DNA of 7,209 nt from Flavobacterium sp. (GCF_003525665.1 NZ_DQDX01000078.1:13099-20307); one strand, 5' to 3'; numbered from the stretch's first letter, positions 1 to 6,781 are shown. Numbers and translations are program-made. Notes: generated by a model from the letters alone, not told the origin.

Positions 1-2094
1 ATGCAGTTATTCAAGAAAAATTCTCCTTTTTTCAACCTAAGCTTTTTCTATTTACTAGTTAATATTTTATTGCGAATTGTACTTGCTTTTCATCCAATTA
101 CACAGAGCAAGTTCACGTTTTTTGAAAATATGAAAATTTTCGGATTTGGATTACTATCCGATCTTTTTATCTTTATATTATGTAGTGTTTTTCTTTGGTT
201 GTATTTGCTATTCTTATCAGATAACAAATATTCAAGACCTTATGGTTATATAATTTTTGGTTTTTTTGTTCTTTTATTTCTTTACATTTTATCGGGTAAA
301 TCGATTTTGCATGAATATGGTGGTTCTTTACCCGAAATTGGATTGGCATTTATTGGAATCAAAACTTTGCTATTTGGATTGATGTTATTTTTACCAAAAC
401 TACGTTCGAAACTTCGATTGATTTTATTTTCAATAACTGTCTTTATTTTTGTTTTATTGATCATTCAAAATGCCGTAAGTGAATTCTTTTTCTGGAACGA
501 ATTTGGTGTACGATACAACTTCATTGCTGTTGATTATCTGATTTATACAACAACTGTAATTGGAAATATTCTAGAATCGTATCCAGTAATTCCATTATTT
601 TCTGTAATCGGAATTGTTTCCTTACTTGTTACTTATTTTATTGTAAAAAGATCTAAAAACTACATCTACTCTATCCCAAACTTTAATGATAAACTTAAAA
701 ATTTTGGAATATATATTGTTCTATTTATTATTTCATTAGTTGCAATTCCGATTTTAGCAACGCAACAAAATTCACAAAATACATTTGCAAATAATCTGCA
801 AGCCAATGGCGTTTATAATTTTTATTTGGCTTTTACAAATAGCGAACTTGATTATAAAACCTATTACAAAACTCTTCCAGATAACGAAGCGTTTTCAATT
901 TTAGAAAATCAAATACCAGGAATAAAAGACAATTCTACGCAAAGATTGGTTACGAGTGAATCTGAAGAAATTCATAAAAATGTAGTACTTATTACAATTG
1001 AAAGTTACAGCGCAAGTTTCATGACCGAATATGGCGGAAAAGATAATATCACGCCGTTTCTAGATTCGTTAGCAACTCAAAGTTTGCAATTCACCAATCT
1101 TTATGCCGTAGGAAATAGAACCGTTCGCGGTCTAGAAGCTGTAACACTTTGTTTGCCTCCAATGGCTGGTGAAAGTGTTGTAAAACGAAAAGATAACAAG
1201 AACAAATTTTCAACAGGTAGCTTGTTTAAAGAAAGAAATTACAGCGTGAAATTTATGTATGGTGGCGATTCTTACTTTGATAATATGGGCGATTTTTTTA
1301 CTGGAAATGGTTATGATATTGTAGATAAAAAGTCTTTTAAACCCGAAGAAATTTCGTTTGCAAATATTTGGGGTGTTTGTGATGAAGATATGTATAAAAA
1401 AGCGATCAATGTGATGAACGAAGAAAATAAAGCTAACAAAAGTTTTTTTAATCATATAATGACGGTAAGCAATCACAGACCTTTTACTTATCCTGATGGG
1501 AAAATTGATATTGCATCTGATAAAAAATCTAGAAAAGGTGGCGTAAAATATACCGATTATGCGTTGAGAAATTTCTTCAAAATGGCAGAAAAACAGCCTT
1601 GGTTTAAAAATACTGTGTTTGTAATTCTAGCCGATCATTGTGCTTCAAGCTCAGGAAAAACCGAACTTCCTGTAGAAAAATATAGAATTCCTGCAATGAT
1701 TTATTCGCCTGGATTTATTTCGCCAAGTAGAAACAATACTTTGATGTCACAAATTGATGTTATGCCTACTCTATTTAGTTTGCTAAACTTTAAATATGAA
1801 AGTAAATTTTATGGTCAAGATGTATTTTCGAAGGATTATAAACCTCGCGCTTTAATTGCAACTTATCAAGATTTAGGATTGATAAAAGACGATGTATTAA
1901 CGATAATTTCTCCTGTAAAAAAGGTAAAACAATTTAAGTTGTTACTTAAAGATAACAATCTTAAGGATGGAAAAATTCCTATTTTTTATGAAGAAAAAAT
2001 AATAAAACAACCGCGTGTAGATTTAATAAATGAAACCATTTCTTACTATCAAACGGCTGCTAAAATTCTTGATGAAAAGAAGTACGATAAATAA
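1..2094 (+). CDS. LTA synthase family sulfatase-fold membrane transferase
   Basis: This 697-residue inner-membrane enzyme belongs to the LtaS/OpgB-like alkaline phosphatase superfamily, which moves phosphoglycerol or similar phospho-alcohol head groups onto glycans or lipids outside the membrane. The N-terminal part holds about six or seven hydrophobic segments (roughly residues 10-30, 46-72, 80-99, 114-132, 138-158, 192-216 and 234-253). A periplasmic catalytic domain follows from about residue 325. Expected active-site features are present: metal-ligand Glu334 in ITIES, nucleophile Thr374 in NRTVRG, His492 in SNHRPF matching a substrate-site His, and metal ligands Asp545-His546 in ILADHC. 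The variant with RTVRGLEA, WGVCDED and ADHCASS is the form I associate with Gram-negative relatives. The ATG is the first base of the window and the N-terminus looks natural, but upstream sequence is not visible. The stop lies 3 bp from the stop of the convergent vWA gene. The acceptor is unknown, because Bacteroidota make no classical lipoteichoic acid. Confidence 0.9.
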   Translation: MQLFKKNSPFFNLSFFYLLVNILLRIVLAFHPITQSKFTFFENMKIFGFGLLSDLFIFILCSVFLWLYLLFLSDNKYSRPYGYIIFGFFVLLFLYILSGKSILHEYGGSLPEIGLAFIGIKTLLFGLMLFLPKLRSKLRLILFSITVFIFVLLIIQNAVSEFFFWNEFGVRYNFIAVDYLIYTTTVIGNILESYPVIPLFSVIGIVSLLVTYFIVKRSKNYIYSIPNFNDKLKNFGIYIVLFIISLVAIPILATQQNSQNTFANNLQANGVYNFYLAFTNSELDYKTYYKTLPDNEAFSILENQIPGIKDNSTQRLVTSESEEIHKNVVLITIESYSASFMTEYGGKDNITPFLDSLATQSLQFTNLYAVGNRTVRGLEAVTLCLPPMAGESVVKRKDNKNKFSTGSLFKERNYSVKFMYGGDSYFDNMGDFFTGNGYDIVDKKSFKPEEISFANIWGVCDEDMYKKAINVMNEENKANKSFFNHIMTVSNHRPFTYPDGKIDIASDKKSRKGGVKYTDYALRNFFKMAEKQPWFKNTVFVILADHCASSSGKTELPVEKYRIPAMIYSPGFISPSRNNTLMSQIDVMPTLFSLLNFKYESKFYGQDVFSKDYKPRALIATYQDLGLIKDDVLTIISPVKKVKQFKLLLKDNNLKDGKIPIFYEEKIIKQPRVDLINETISYYQTAAKILDEKKYDK

Positions 2095-2097
2095 GAA

Positions 2098-4125
2098 TTA
2101 TAACAATCCGTTGTATTTTCTTAAAAACCATTCGCTTGCTAATGTTATTGCTATTAAAACCAGCAACCAAACCCAGTCAATTAATGGAGTTTTCTTGACA
2201 ATGTTTTTCTGAATTGCTTTATAATCTTCGTTTTCAAGTAAGGTTTTAATTAAATTATCAACTTGCTTTGGAACAAAAACAGCACCTTTCGTTTGCGATG
2301 CCAATTGTTTTAATTTGTTCAAATCTGGATTAACAAATTGTTTTTCGATATCAAAATCTAATATTTCAAAAGTACTAGAATAACTGGCATTAGAATTCAA
2401 TTCTTTCACTGTAAACGAATATTGTCCGGCCGATAATCCGTCTAGATTTACTTTGAAACTGTTATTAGTTTTCAACAAATCGTATCGTTTTACTTGTTTT
2501 GTTTTCGTGTTTGTTACAGCAATTGTCAAACGCGCTTTTTCGTCAAATTCGTAGTTTTTATTGAAATATTGTGCCGTAATTTCTAGTGCATCACCCGAAT
2601 TGTAAAAACGTTCGTGATTTACTATCAACGATTTTTTAGAATCATTAGAAGCCAAAAACTGAATGGTTTTATCTAGAAAAACATCAAATTCTTCGAATGA
2701 TTTTTTATCTACATAACTGTGAGCACGCCATTTCCAAATGTTTTCACCAAATAAATACGCATTTCGTTTTCCTTGATTATCAAAAAAAGATAGCAAAGGT
2801 TGCTCAGTATCTACATTTCTAATTCGTGATGATAATAAAGTAGACGCATTCTCATTTGGAGTAATTGTTCCGAATGGGTTTTCTAAAGGCGGAAAATTTT
2901 CGAAACCTAAATTATCAATTGCAAAAAGATTAAAATCAGAATCGAAATTAGTTAAATAATCTTCTTTTTGATTGGACATTTTAAAATCAATTTGATCTTG
3001 TTGCTGACTTAAAAATCCGAAATCAGTATTCAATCCAGTGATAATCCAAGTGTTTATTTTAAGATTTTTATTGGTATCAAATACTTGCTTGAAAGTTCCG
3101 TTTGGTTGATAAATAACTAAAATATTGTATTTATTTAAATCGCTGATTTGATTAGGTTTAAGTAATGTTACTTTACGTTGTGCATTAGTTTCAATTCCGC
3201 GTTTTAATACACCAATATCGGGATGATTTATTGCAGAAATGATTGCAACTTCGGTTTTCTGGTCTATTATTTCTACAGCAAATTTCTTCGAATTATTATA
3301 AGTGTTCTTTTCAGATTCTGAAGAAGTTAATGACGCATTGAAAATTTGCAATCCAGTTTTATCTGCTGGCAACAATACATTAATTACCGCCGATTTATTT
3401 GATGGAGAAAATGAAACACTTTGTTTAATTAATACATTATTTCCTTGTGAAATGGCAAAATTTGCAGTCACAGATTTGGTTCCAGCATATTGAAGAAAAA
3501 CTTCTACAGGAAATTTATTCTTGTGAAAAGCATATTTATTAACGTTAATCTGATTGATTTTTAAATCTAAATAAGTCGTTGTATCACCAACAACCAAAGG
3601 GTAAACTTTATTATTTGTATCAAAACTAAAAACATAATCTGAACCCGAAGTTTGATTTCCATCTGAAATTAAAACCGTAGGAAAAGTCAAATTTTTATTG
3701 ATGCTTTTTAGGTTTTTAGCAACTTCATCAATATTGGTTTGAGCTCCTTTAAAATCGAAAGTTTCTGATGGTTGAAATTCCGAATCAAAGCTATACGATT
3801 GAATGTCAAACTTGTCTTTCAGTTTTGAATTTGAACTTAATTTGGTGAAAACTTCTTTCGCAATTTCATTAGCTTTTAAATCTATAATCGAACTAGAATT
3901 ATCAACAACAATTGGTAGTGGCGTTTTTATGGTTTCAAATGAACTTCTACTTACAATAGGATTTATCAATAAAAGTAACAATCCGAAAACAGATAGAAAA
4001 CGCAAAAAAGCCAAGAGCTTAGTCATCTTAGACTTACTCTTAGCTTTATAAAAATATTGAAAATACGACAAACCACCAGCAATTATAACTGATAAAATTA
4101 GTAAAGCGATTGTGGTTTTGTTCAT
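2098..4125 (-). CDS. membrane-anchored vWA-domain protein
   Basis: This 675-residue protein has two N-terminal membrane segments (about residues 4-26 and 37-58) and one at the C-terminus (about 651-668, ending in a short Arg/Lys tail). The basic loop between the first two (residues 27-36) and the basic C-terminal tail fit a large periplasmic middle portion by the positive-inside rule. Residues 70-180 look like a von Willebrand A domain with a complete metal-ion-dependent adhesion site: DxSxS at Asp75, Ser77 and Ser79, Thr130 in GAQTN, and Asp155 in LISDG. Residues 200-285 look beta-rich. Residues 290-400 resemble the class I glutamine amidotransferase-like fold often fused to vWA in such proteins, with no clear catalytic Cys. 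Another beta-rich region spans about 500-590. This architecture is widespread in Bacteroidota and usually annotated only as vWA domain-containing or BatA-like; a role in adhesion, envelope assembly or stress is inference. The ATG is chosen because it directly precedes the first membrane helix. It may be cotranscribed with fabG. Confidence 0.85.
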   Translation of the reverse strand: MNKTTIALLILSVIIAGGLSYFQYFYKAKSKSKMTKLLAFLRFLSVFGLLLLLINPIVSRSSFETIKTPLPIVVDNSSSIIDLKANEIAKEVFTKLSSNSKLKDKFDIQSYSFDSEFQPSETFDFKGAQTNIDEVAKNLKSINKNLTFPTVLISDGNQTSGSDYVFSFDTNNKVYPLVVGDTTTYLDLKINQINVNKYAFHKNKFPVEVFLQYAGTKSVTANFAISQGNNVLIKQSVSFSPSNKSAVINVLLPADKTGLQIFNASLTSSESEKNTYNNSKKFAVEIIDQKTEVAIISAINHPDIGVLKRGIETNAQRKVTLLKPNQISDLNKYNILVIYQPNGTFKQVFDTNKNLKINTWIITGLNTDFGFLSQQQDQIDFKMSNQKEDYLTNFDSDFNLFAIDNLGFENFPPLENPFGTITPNENASTLLSSRIRNVDTEQPLLSFFDNQGKRNAYLFGENIWKWRAHSYVDKKSFEEFDVFLDKTIQFLASNDSKKSLIVNHERFYNSGDALEITAQYFNKNYEFDEKARLTIAVTNTKTKQVKRYDLLKTNNSFKVNLDGLSAGQYSFTVKELNSNASYSSTFEILDFDIEKQFVNPDLNKLKQLASQTKGAVFVPKQVDNLIKTLLENEDYKAIQKNIVKKTPLIDWVWLLVLIAITLASEWFLRKYNGLL

Positions 4126-4130
4126 ATTAT

Positions 4131-4172
4131 GGTTTAATAGTTTAAAAGTTTATATGGTTAAAAGTTTATAAG
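4131..4172. repeat. left arm of inverted repeat, with an internal direct repeat
   Basis: This arm begins 5 bp upstream of the vWA start codon. It contains the outer element GGTTTAATAGTTTA (4131-4144) and the inner element AAGTTTATAAG (4162-4172), each matched in inverted order near the far end of the block. It also holds a perfect 13-nt direct repeat, TTAAAAGTTTATA, at 4142-4154 and 4158-4170, a 16-bp period. Because the vWA gene is read on the minus strand, this arm covers the region where ribosomes would load on that gene. It could therefore affect its translation, which is inference. Confidence 0.65.
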
Positions 4173-4198
4173 GTTTTGTCTATAATAGTTATATGAAA

Positions 4199-4567
4199 TT
4201 ATTTTATGTTTGATATTTGAGATTTATGTAAACCGTCGATTAGCATATTAACTTCTGTTATTTTTTCTCTTAATATTATGTATTGATTTTCATCAATATA
4301 TTCAAAGTCATTACTTAAAATAACTTGATTTAATAATTCTAAGGAAGAACTAAAAGCAATTTCTGAAAAACGAGCTTTATCTTTCATGGAATTTCTTCCT
4401 GAACCTTCGGCTAAATTTGATGAGATAGAAATTGAACAGCGTCTCATTTGACTTATCATACCAAACGTCTCATCTTTAGGAAATAGTTTAGTTGTTTTAT
4501 AAATCAGAATTGCTAATTCTCGTCCTTTTTGCCAAGCTATCAACTTTTCAAAGCTAAATATTCTCAT
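4199..4567 (-). CDS. four-helix-bundle protein, S23/IVP family
   Basis: This 122-residue protein matches the S23 / 23S rRNA intervening-sequence protein family. Family hallmarks are visible in order: an N-terminal F-x-K-L-x-A-W-Q-K-G-R-E-L-A stretch (residues 5-19), I-Y-K-T-T-K-x-F-P-K-D-E (22-33), F-G-M-I-S-Q-M-R-R (35-43), S-I-S-S-N-L-A-E-G-S-G-R (47-58), then F-S-E-I-A-x-S-S-S-L-E-L (67-78). The length of about 120 residues is normal for the family and nothing is truncated. Members were first found encoded in extra segments of 23S rRNA genes, but many Bacteroidota copies lie between ordinary genes, as here; no rRNA sequence flanks it. The family is structurally related to Avd of diversity-generating retroelements, but no reverse transcriptase or template repeat is present. 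Its function is unknown. The gene is same-strand with fabG upstream and the vWA gene downstream, and inverted repeats bound it. Confidence 0.88.
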   Translation of the reverse strand: MRIFSFEKLIAWQKGRELAILIYKTTKLFPKDETFGMISQMRRCSISISSNLAEGSGRNSMKDKARFSEIAFSSSLELLNQVILSNDFEYIDENQYIILREKITEVNMLIDGLHKSQISNIK

Positions 4568-4591
4568 CGTGGATTTATTAAATTTCCAACT

Positions 4592-4625
4592 CTTATAAAC
4601 TTCTAAACACCTAAACTTTTAAACC
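4592..4625. repeat. right arm of inverted repeat
   Basis: The inner element CTTATAAACTT (4592-4602) is the exact reverse complement of 4162-4172. The outer element TAAACTTTTAAACC (4612-4625) is the reverse complement of 4131-4144 with one mismatch. The 9 nt between them are shorter than the 17 nt in the left arm, so a stem would have an asymmetric internal loop. The arm lies between the fabG stop and the start of the four-helix-bundle gene. Confidence 0.65.
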
Positions 4626-4637
4626 TTAAATACAATC

Positions 4638-5384
4638 CTAAGTTAGCATTCCGCCACAAACATTTAATACTTGTCCAGAAACATAAGCACTCATATCTGA
4701 TGCGAAGAAAAGACACGCATTGGCAACATCTTCTGGTGTTCCACCACGTTTTAACGGAATAGAATCTCTCCAACCTTGAACTACATCTTCGTTTAATTTG
4801 GCAGTCATTTCGGTTTCAATAAATCCTGGTGCAATTGCGTTACAACGGATATTTCTTGAACCCAATTCTAAAGCAACCGATTTAGTAAAACCAATCATTC
4901 CGGCTTTAGATGCGGCGTAGTTTGCTTGTCCGGCGTTACCTTTTACACCAACAACACTGCTCATATTTACGATAGAACCTTTTCGGTTTTTCAACATAAT
5001 TTTTTGAACTGCTTTTGTCATATTGAAAACCGATTTTAAGTTGATTTCGATTACTTTATCAAAATCTTCTTCGCTCATTCTCATTAATAAGTTGTCTTTG
5101 GTAATTCCGGCGTTATTGATTAAAATATCAATGTTTCCGAACTCTGCCATTACATCGTCGGCTAATTTTTGAGCTTCACTAAAGTCGGCTGCGTTTGATT
5201 TATATCCTTTTGCTTTAATTCCTAAAGCTGTTAATTCATTTTCTAAAACTAGAGCTGATTCTGCAGATGAACTGTATGTAAAAGCTACGTTTGCTCCGTG
5301 TTGTGCAAATACTTTTGCAATTCCGCTACCAATTCCGCGACTTGCACCAGTGATAATAGCTACTTTTCCTTCAAGTAATTTCAT
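4638..5384 (-). CDS. fabG: 3-oxoacyl-[acyl-carrier-protein] reductase FabG
   Basis: This 248-residue cytosolic short-chain dehydrogenase/reductase reduces 3-oxoacyl-ACP to 3-hydroxyacyl-ACP with NADPH in the fatty acid elongation cycle. The Rossmann fold starts with the TGASRGIG cofactor motif (residues 12-19) and NNAG follows at 90-93. The catalytic set is complete: Asn115, Ser143, Tyr156 and Lys160 in the Y-x-x-x-K arrangement. The IAPGFIETEMT stretch (184-194) and the C-terminal SGQVLNVCGGM are typical of FabG rather than a generic SDR, and length is close to the E. coli enzyme (244). It is not beside acpP or fabF here, so an acetoacetyl-CoA reductase role cannot be fully excluded. The ATG is placed by the standard N-terminus K-L-L-E-G-K-V-A-I-I-T-G. 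A Bacteroidota-type -7 element lies about 35 bp upstream. It may lead an operon with the four-helix-bundle and vWA genes. Confidence 0.93.
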   Translation of the reverse strand: MKLLEGKVAIITGASRGIGSGIAKVFAQHGANVAFTYSSSAESALVLENELTALGIKAKGYKSNAADFSEAQKLADDVMAEFGNIDILINNAGITKDNLLMRMSEEDFDKVIEINLKSVFNMTKAVQKIMLKNRKGSIVNMSSVVGVKGNAGQANYAASKAGMIGFTKSVALELGSRNIRCNAIAPGFIETEMTAKLNEDVVQGWRDSIPLKRGGTPEDVANACLFFASDMSAYVSGQVLNVCGGMLT

Positions 5385-5419
5385 AATAATCTTAATTAGT
5401 TTGTTCTTTTATTAAAAGC

Positions 5420-5450
5420 CAAATATAGGAATAATTTGAAGTATAAAAAA
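5420..5450 (-). promoter_or_regulatory. candidate Bacteroidota promoter for fabG
   Basis: On the minus strand the sequence TATATTTG (5427 down to 5420) fits the Flavobacterium/Bacteroides -7 consensus TAnnTTTG exactly. Seventeen bases further upstream is only a T-run (TTT) in place of the -33 TTG, so the upstream element is weak. The -7 element ends 35 bp before the fabG ATG, implying a 5' leader of about 25-30 nt. A 13-bp palindrome, CTTTTATTAAAAG (5406-5418), lies just downstream of the -7 element, near the expected transcription start. It could be an operator or chance in A/T-rich DNA. I found no equally good element for the divergent peroxidase gene. Confidence 0.45.
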
Positions 5451-5518
5451 AATGATGCATCTAATTAAACCTTATTTGTTTGTTAAAGTCTAATACTAAG
5501 CCAACCAAAACCAAACTT

Positions 5519-6706
5519 ATGAACAACAAATTAATGATTGTGAGTTCGATACTGATTTTATTGACTTCATGTAGCAAAAATGATGAAGATAATTATCAAG
5601 AAATCGAAACTTATCCAAATGTTACAAATGCTTTCGGAGAAAATATTGACTTAACCAGCTTAGCCAATTATGCCAATCAATCGGTTCCAAATTATATTGT
5701 AAAAAACAATTCGGGTTCTAATACAATAACTGATAAAGGTGCTACTTTGGGAAGAGTTTTATTTTATGATAAAAATTTATCTTCTACTAATACAATTTCC
5801 TGTGCAAGTTGTCATCAACAAGCTAATGCTTTTAGTGATGCAGCCGTTTCAAGTCAAGGTGTAAATGGTACAACAGGACGACATTCGATGCGATTAGTAA
5901 ACAATCGTTTTACAAATGAAACCAAATTCTTTTGGGATGAAAGAGCAATCAATTTAGAAACTCAAACTACTATGCCAATTAAAGATCATGGTGAAATGGG
6001 TTTTAGTGGCACCAATGGAGATGAAGACTTTTCTAGTTTAATTACCAAACTTTCTGCAATTGGATATTATAAAGAATTATTCAAATTTGTTTATGGATCG
6101 GAAGAAATTACAGAAAGTAAAATGCAAATGGCATTGGCACAATTTATTAAAAGCATCCAATCTTTCGACTCAAAATATGATGCTGGAAGAGCTTTAGCAG
6201 CTAATGATGGTCAACCGTTTACAAATTTCACGGCACAAGAAAATCAAGGAAAAAATTTATTTTTATCGCCGCCAGTTTTTGATGCAACTGGCAATAGAAC
6301 ATCTGGAGGTTTGGGTTGCGCTGGATGTCATGCAGCTCCAGAATTTGATATTAATCCAAACAGTAGAAACAATGGTATTATTGGTTCGATAAACGGAACA
6401 GGAATTGATATCACAAATACTCGTGCTCCATCGTTAAGAGATTTGGTAAAAGTAAATGGAACTACAAACGGACCAATGATGCATACTGGAGTTATCACAA
6501 CGCTTCAAGCAGCTATAGGACATTATGGTACGATTACTATTGCACCAGGAAATACTAATTTAGATCCAAGATTACGACCAAATGGATTTGGACAACAATT
6601 GCATTTAACTGCGCCAGAAGTAAATTCGGTTATTGCTTTTCTACAAACATTATCGGGAACAGATGTTTATATAAATCCCAAATGGTCTAATCCGTTTTTG
6701 AATTAA
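5519..6706 (+). CDS. di-heme cytochrome c peroxidase/MauG family lipoprotein
   Basis: This 395-residue exported protein belongs to the di-heme cytochrome c peroxidase family, which reduces hydrogen peroxide with electrons from small cytochromes or, in MauG, oxidises other substrates. The N-terminus is a lipoprotein signal peptide with lipobox LTSC and acylated Cys18, followed by S-K-N-D-E-D, which resembles the Bacteroidota lipoprotein export signal. The first heme site is CASCH (Cys95, Cys98, His99) and the second is CAGCH (Cys267, Cys270, His271). Around them are FFWDERA (137-143), Gln149 and the catalytic-type Glu159 in HGEMG, and GPMMHTG with His322. Tyr336 lies where the classical enzyme has a Met heme ligand. 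The ATG at 5519 gives a proper signal peptide with Lys4. An in-frame TTG at 5480 would add 13 polar residues ahead of it and is unlikely; the ATG at 5534 would remove the basic residue. The gene stands alone, divergent from fabG, and ends at a strong terminator. Confidence 0.9.
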   Translation: MNNKLMIVSSILILLTSCSKNDEDNYQEIETYPNVTNAFGENIDLTSLANYANQSVPNYIVKNNSGSNTITDKGATLGRVLFYDKNLSSTNTISCASCHQQANAFSDAAVSSQGVNGTTGRHSMRLVNNRFTNETKFFWDERAINLETQTTMPIKDHGEMGFSGTNGDEDFSSLITKLSAIGYYKELFKFVYGSEEITESKMQMALAQFIKSIQSFDSKYDAGRALAANDGQPFTNFTAQENQGKNLFLSPPVFDATGNRTSGGLGCAGCHAAPEFDINPNSRNNGIIGSINGTGIDITNTRAPSLRDLVKVNGTTNGPMMHTGVITTLQAAIGHYGTITIAPGNTNLDPRLRPNGFGQQLHLTAPEVNSVIAFLQTLSGTDVYINPKWSNPFLN

Positions 6707-6723
6707 TTACAAGATTTGATTAT

Positions 6724-6761
6724 AAAAAAAAGAGCTTTCAAATACTGAAAGCTCTTTTTTT
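6724..6761. terminator. bidirectional rho-independent terminator
   Basis: A perfect 10-bp stem, AGAGCTTTCA (6731-6740) with TGAAAGCTCT (6746-6755), encloses a 5-nt AATAC loop. An A-run (6724-6730) precedes it and a T-run (6756-6761) follows, so either strand gives a hairpin followed by a U-tract. It starts 18 bp after the peroxidase stop and ends 21 bp before the sucD stop, and should serve both convergent genes. Confidence 0.9.
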
Positions 6762-6781
6762 ATATAAATAGGAGAAGTTAA

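Larger units (their letters stand above)
4131..4625. other. inverted-repeat-bounded block carrying an S23-type gene
   Basis: This 495-bp A/T-rich block sits exactly between fabG (stop codon at 4638-4640) and the vWA gene (start codon at 4123-4125). Both ends carry related G/T-A-rich sequence in inverted orientation. The outer arms 4131-4144 and 4612-4625 are complementary at 13 of 14 positions. The inner arms 4162-4172 and 4592-4602 are perfectly complementary over 11 nt. Outer pairs with outer and inner with inner, so the two sets are collinear and can form one imperfect stem with the ORF in the loop. Removing the block would leave 17 bp between fabG and the vWA gene. I see no transposase and no clear target-site duplication, so calling it a mobile cassette is inference from layout alone. 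Confidence 0.45.

Noticed and set aside
1286..1300. T-run in the transferase gene as a phase-variation tract
   Set aside because: The run is short (seven T) and comparable runs are common across this A/T-rich window. The reading frame is intact with all motifs present.
1210..1476. Antisense open frame inside the transferase gene
   Set aside because: It lies wholly within a conserved catalytic domain coding region and its translation shows no recognisable motif. The same applies to other overlapping frames at 282-464, 3302-3493, 3803-4051, 6204-6392 and 6836-7072.
2030..2212. Small plus-strand frame bridging the two convergent genes
   Set aside because: It overlaps the ends of two well-supported genes and has no family features; most likely a chance open frame.
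4199..4567. Part of a 23S rRNA intervening sequence or a diversity-generating retroelement accessory gene
   Set aside because: No rRNA sequence flanks the gene. There is also no reverse transcriptase, template/variable repeat pair or target gene in the window.
4131..4625. Insertion sequence with terminal inverted repeats
   Set aside because: There is no transposase and no clear target-site duplication, and the ORF belongs to the S23 family. Retained only as an inverted-repeat-bounded block.
5480..5518. TTG start for the peroxidase gene, 39 bp upstream of the ATG
   Set aside because: It would put 13 polar residues rich in Lys and Thr before an otherwise well-formed lipoprotein signal peptide. 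The ATG at 5519 gives the expected length and a basic n-region.
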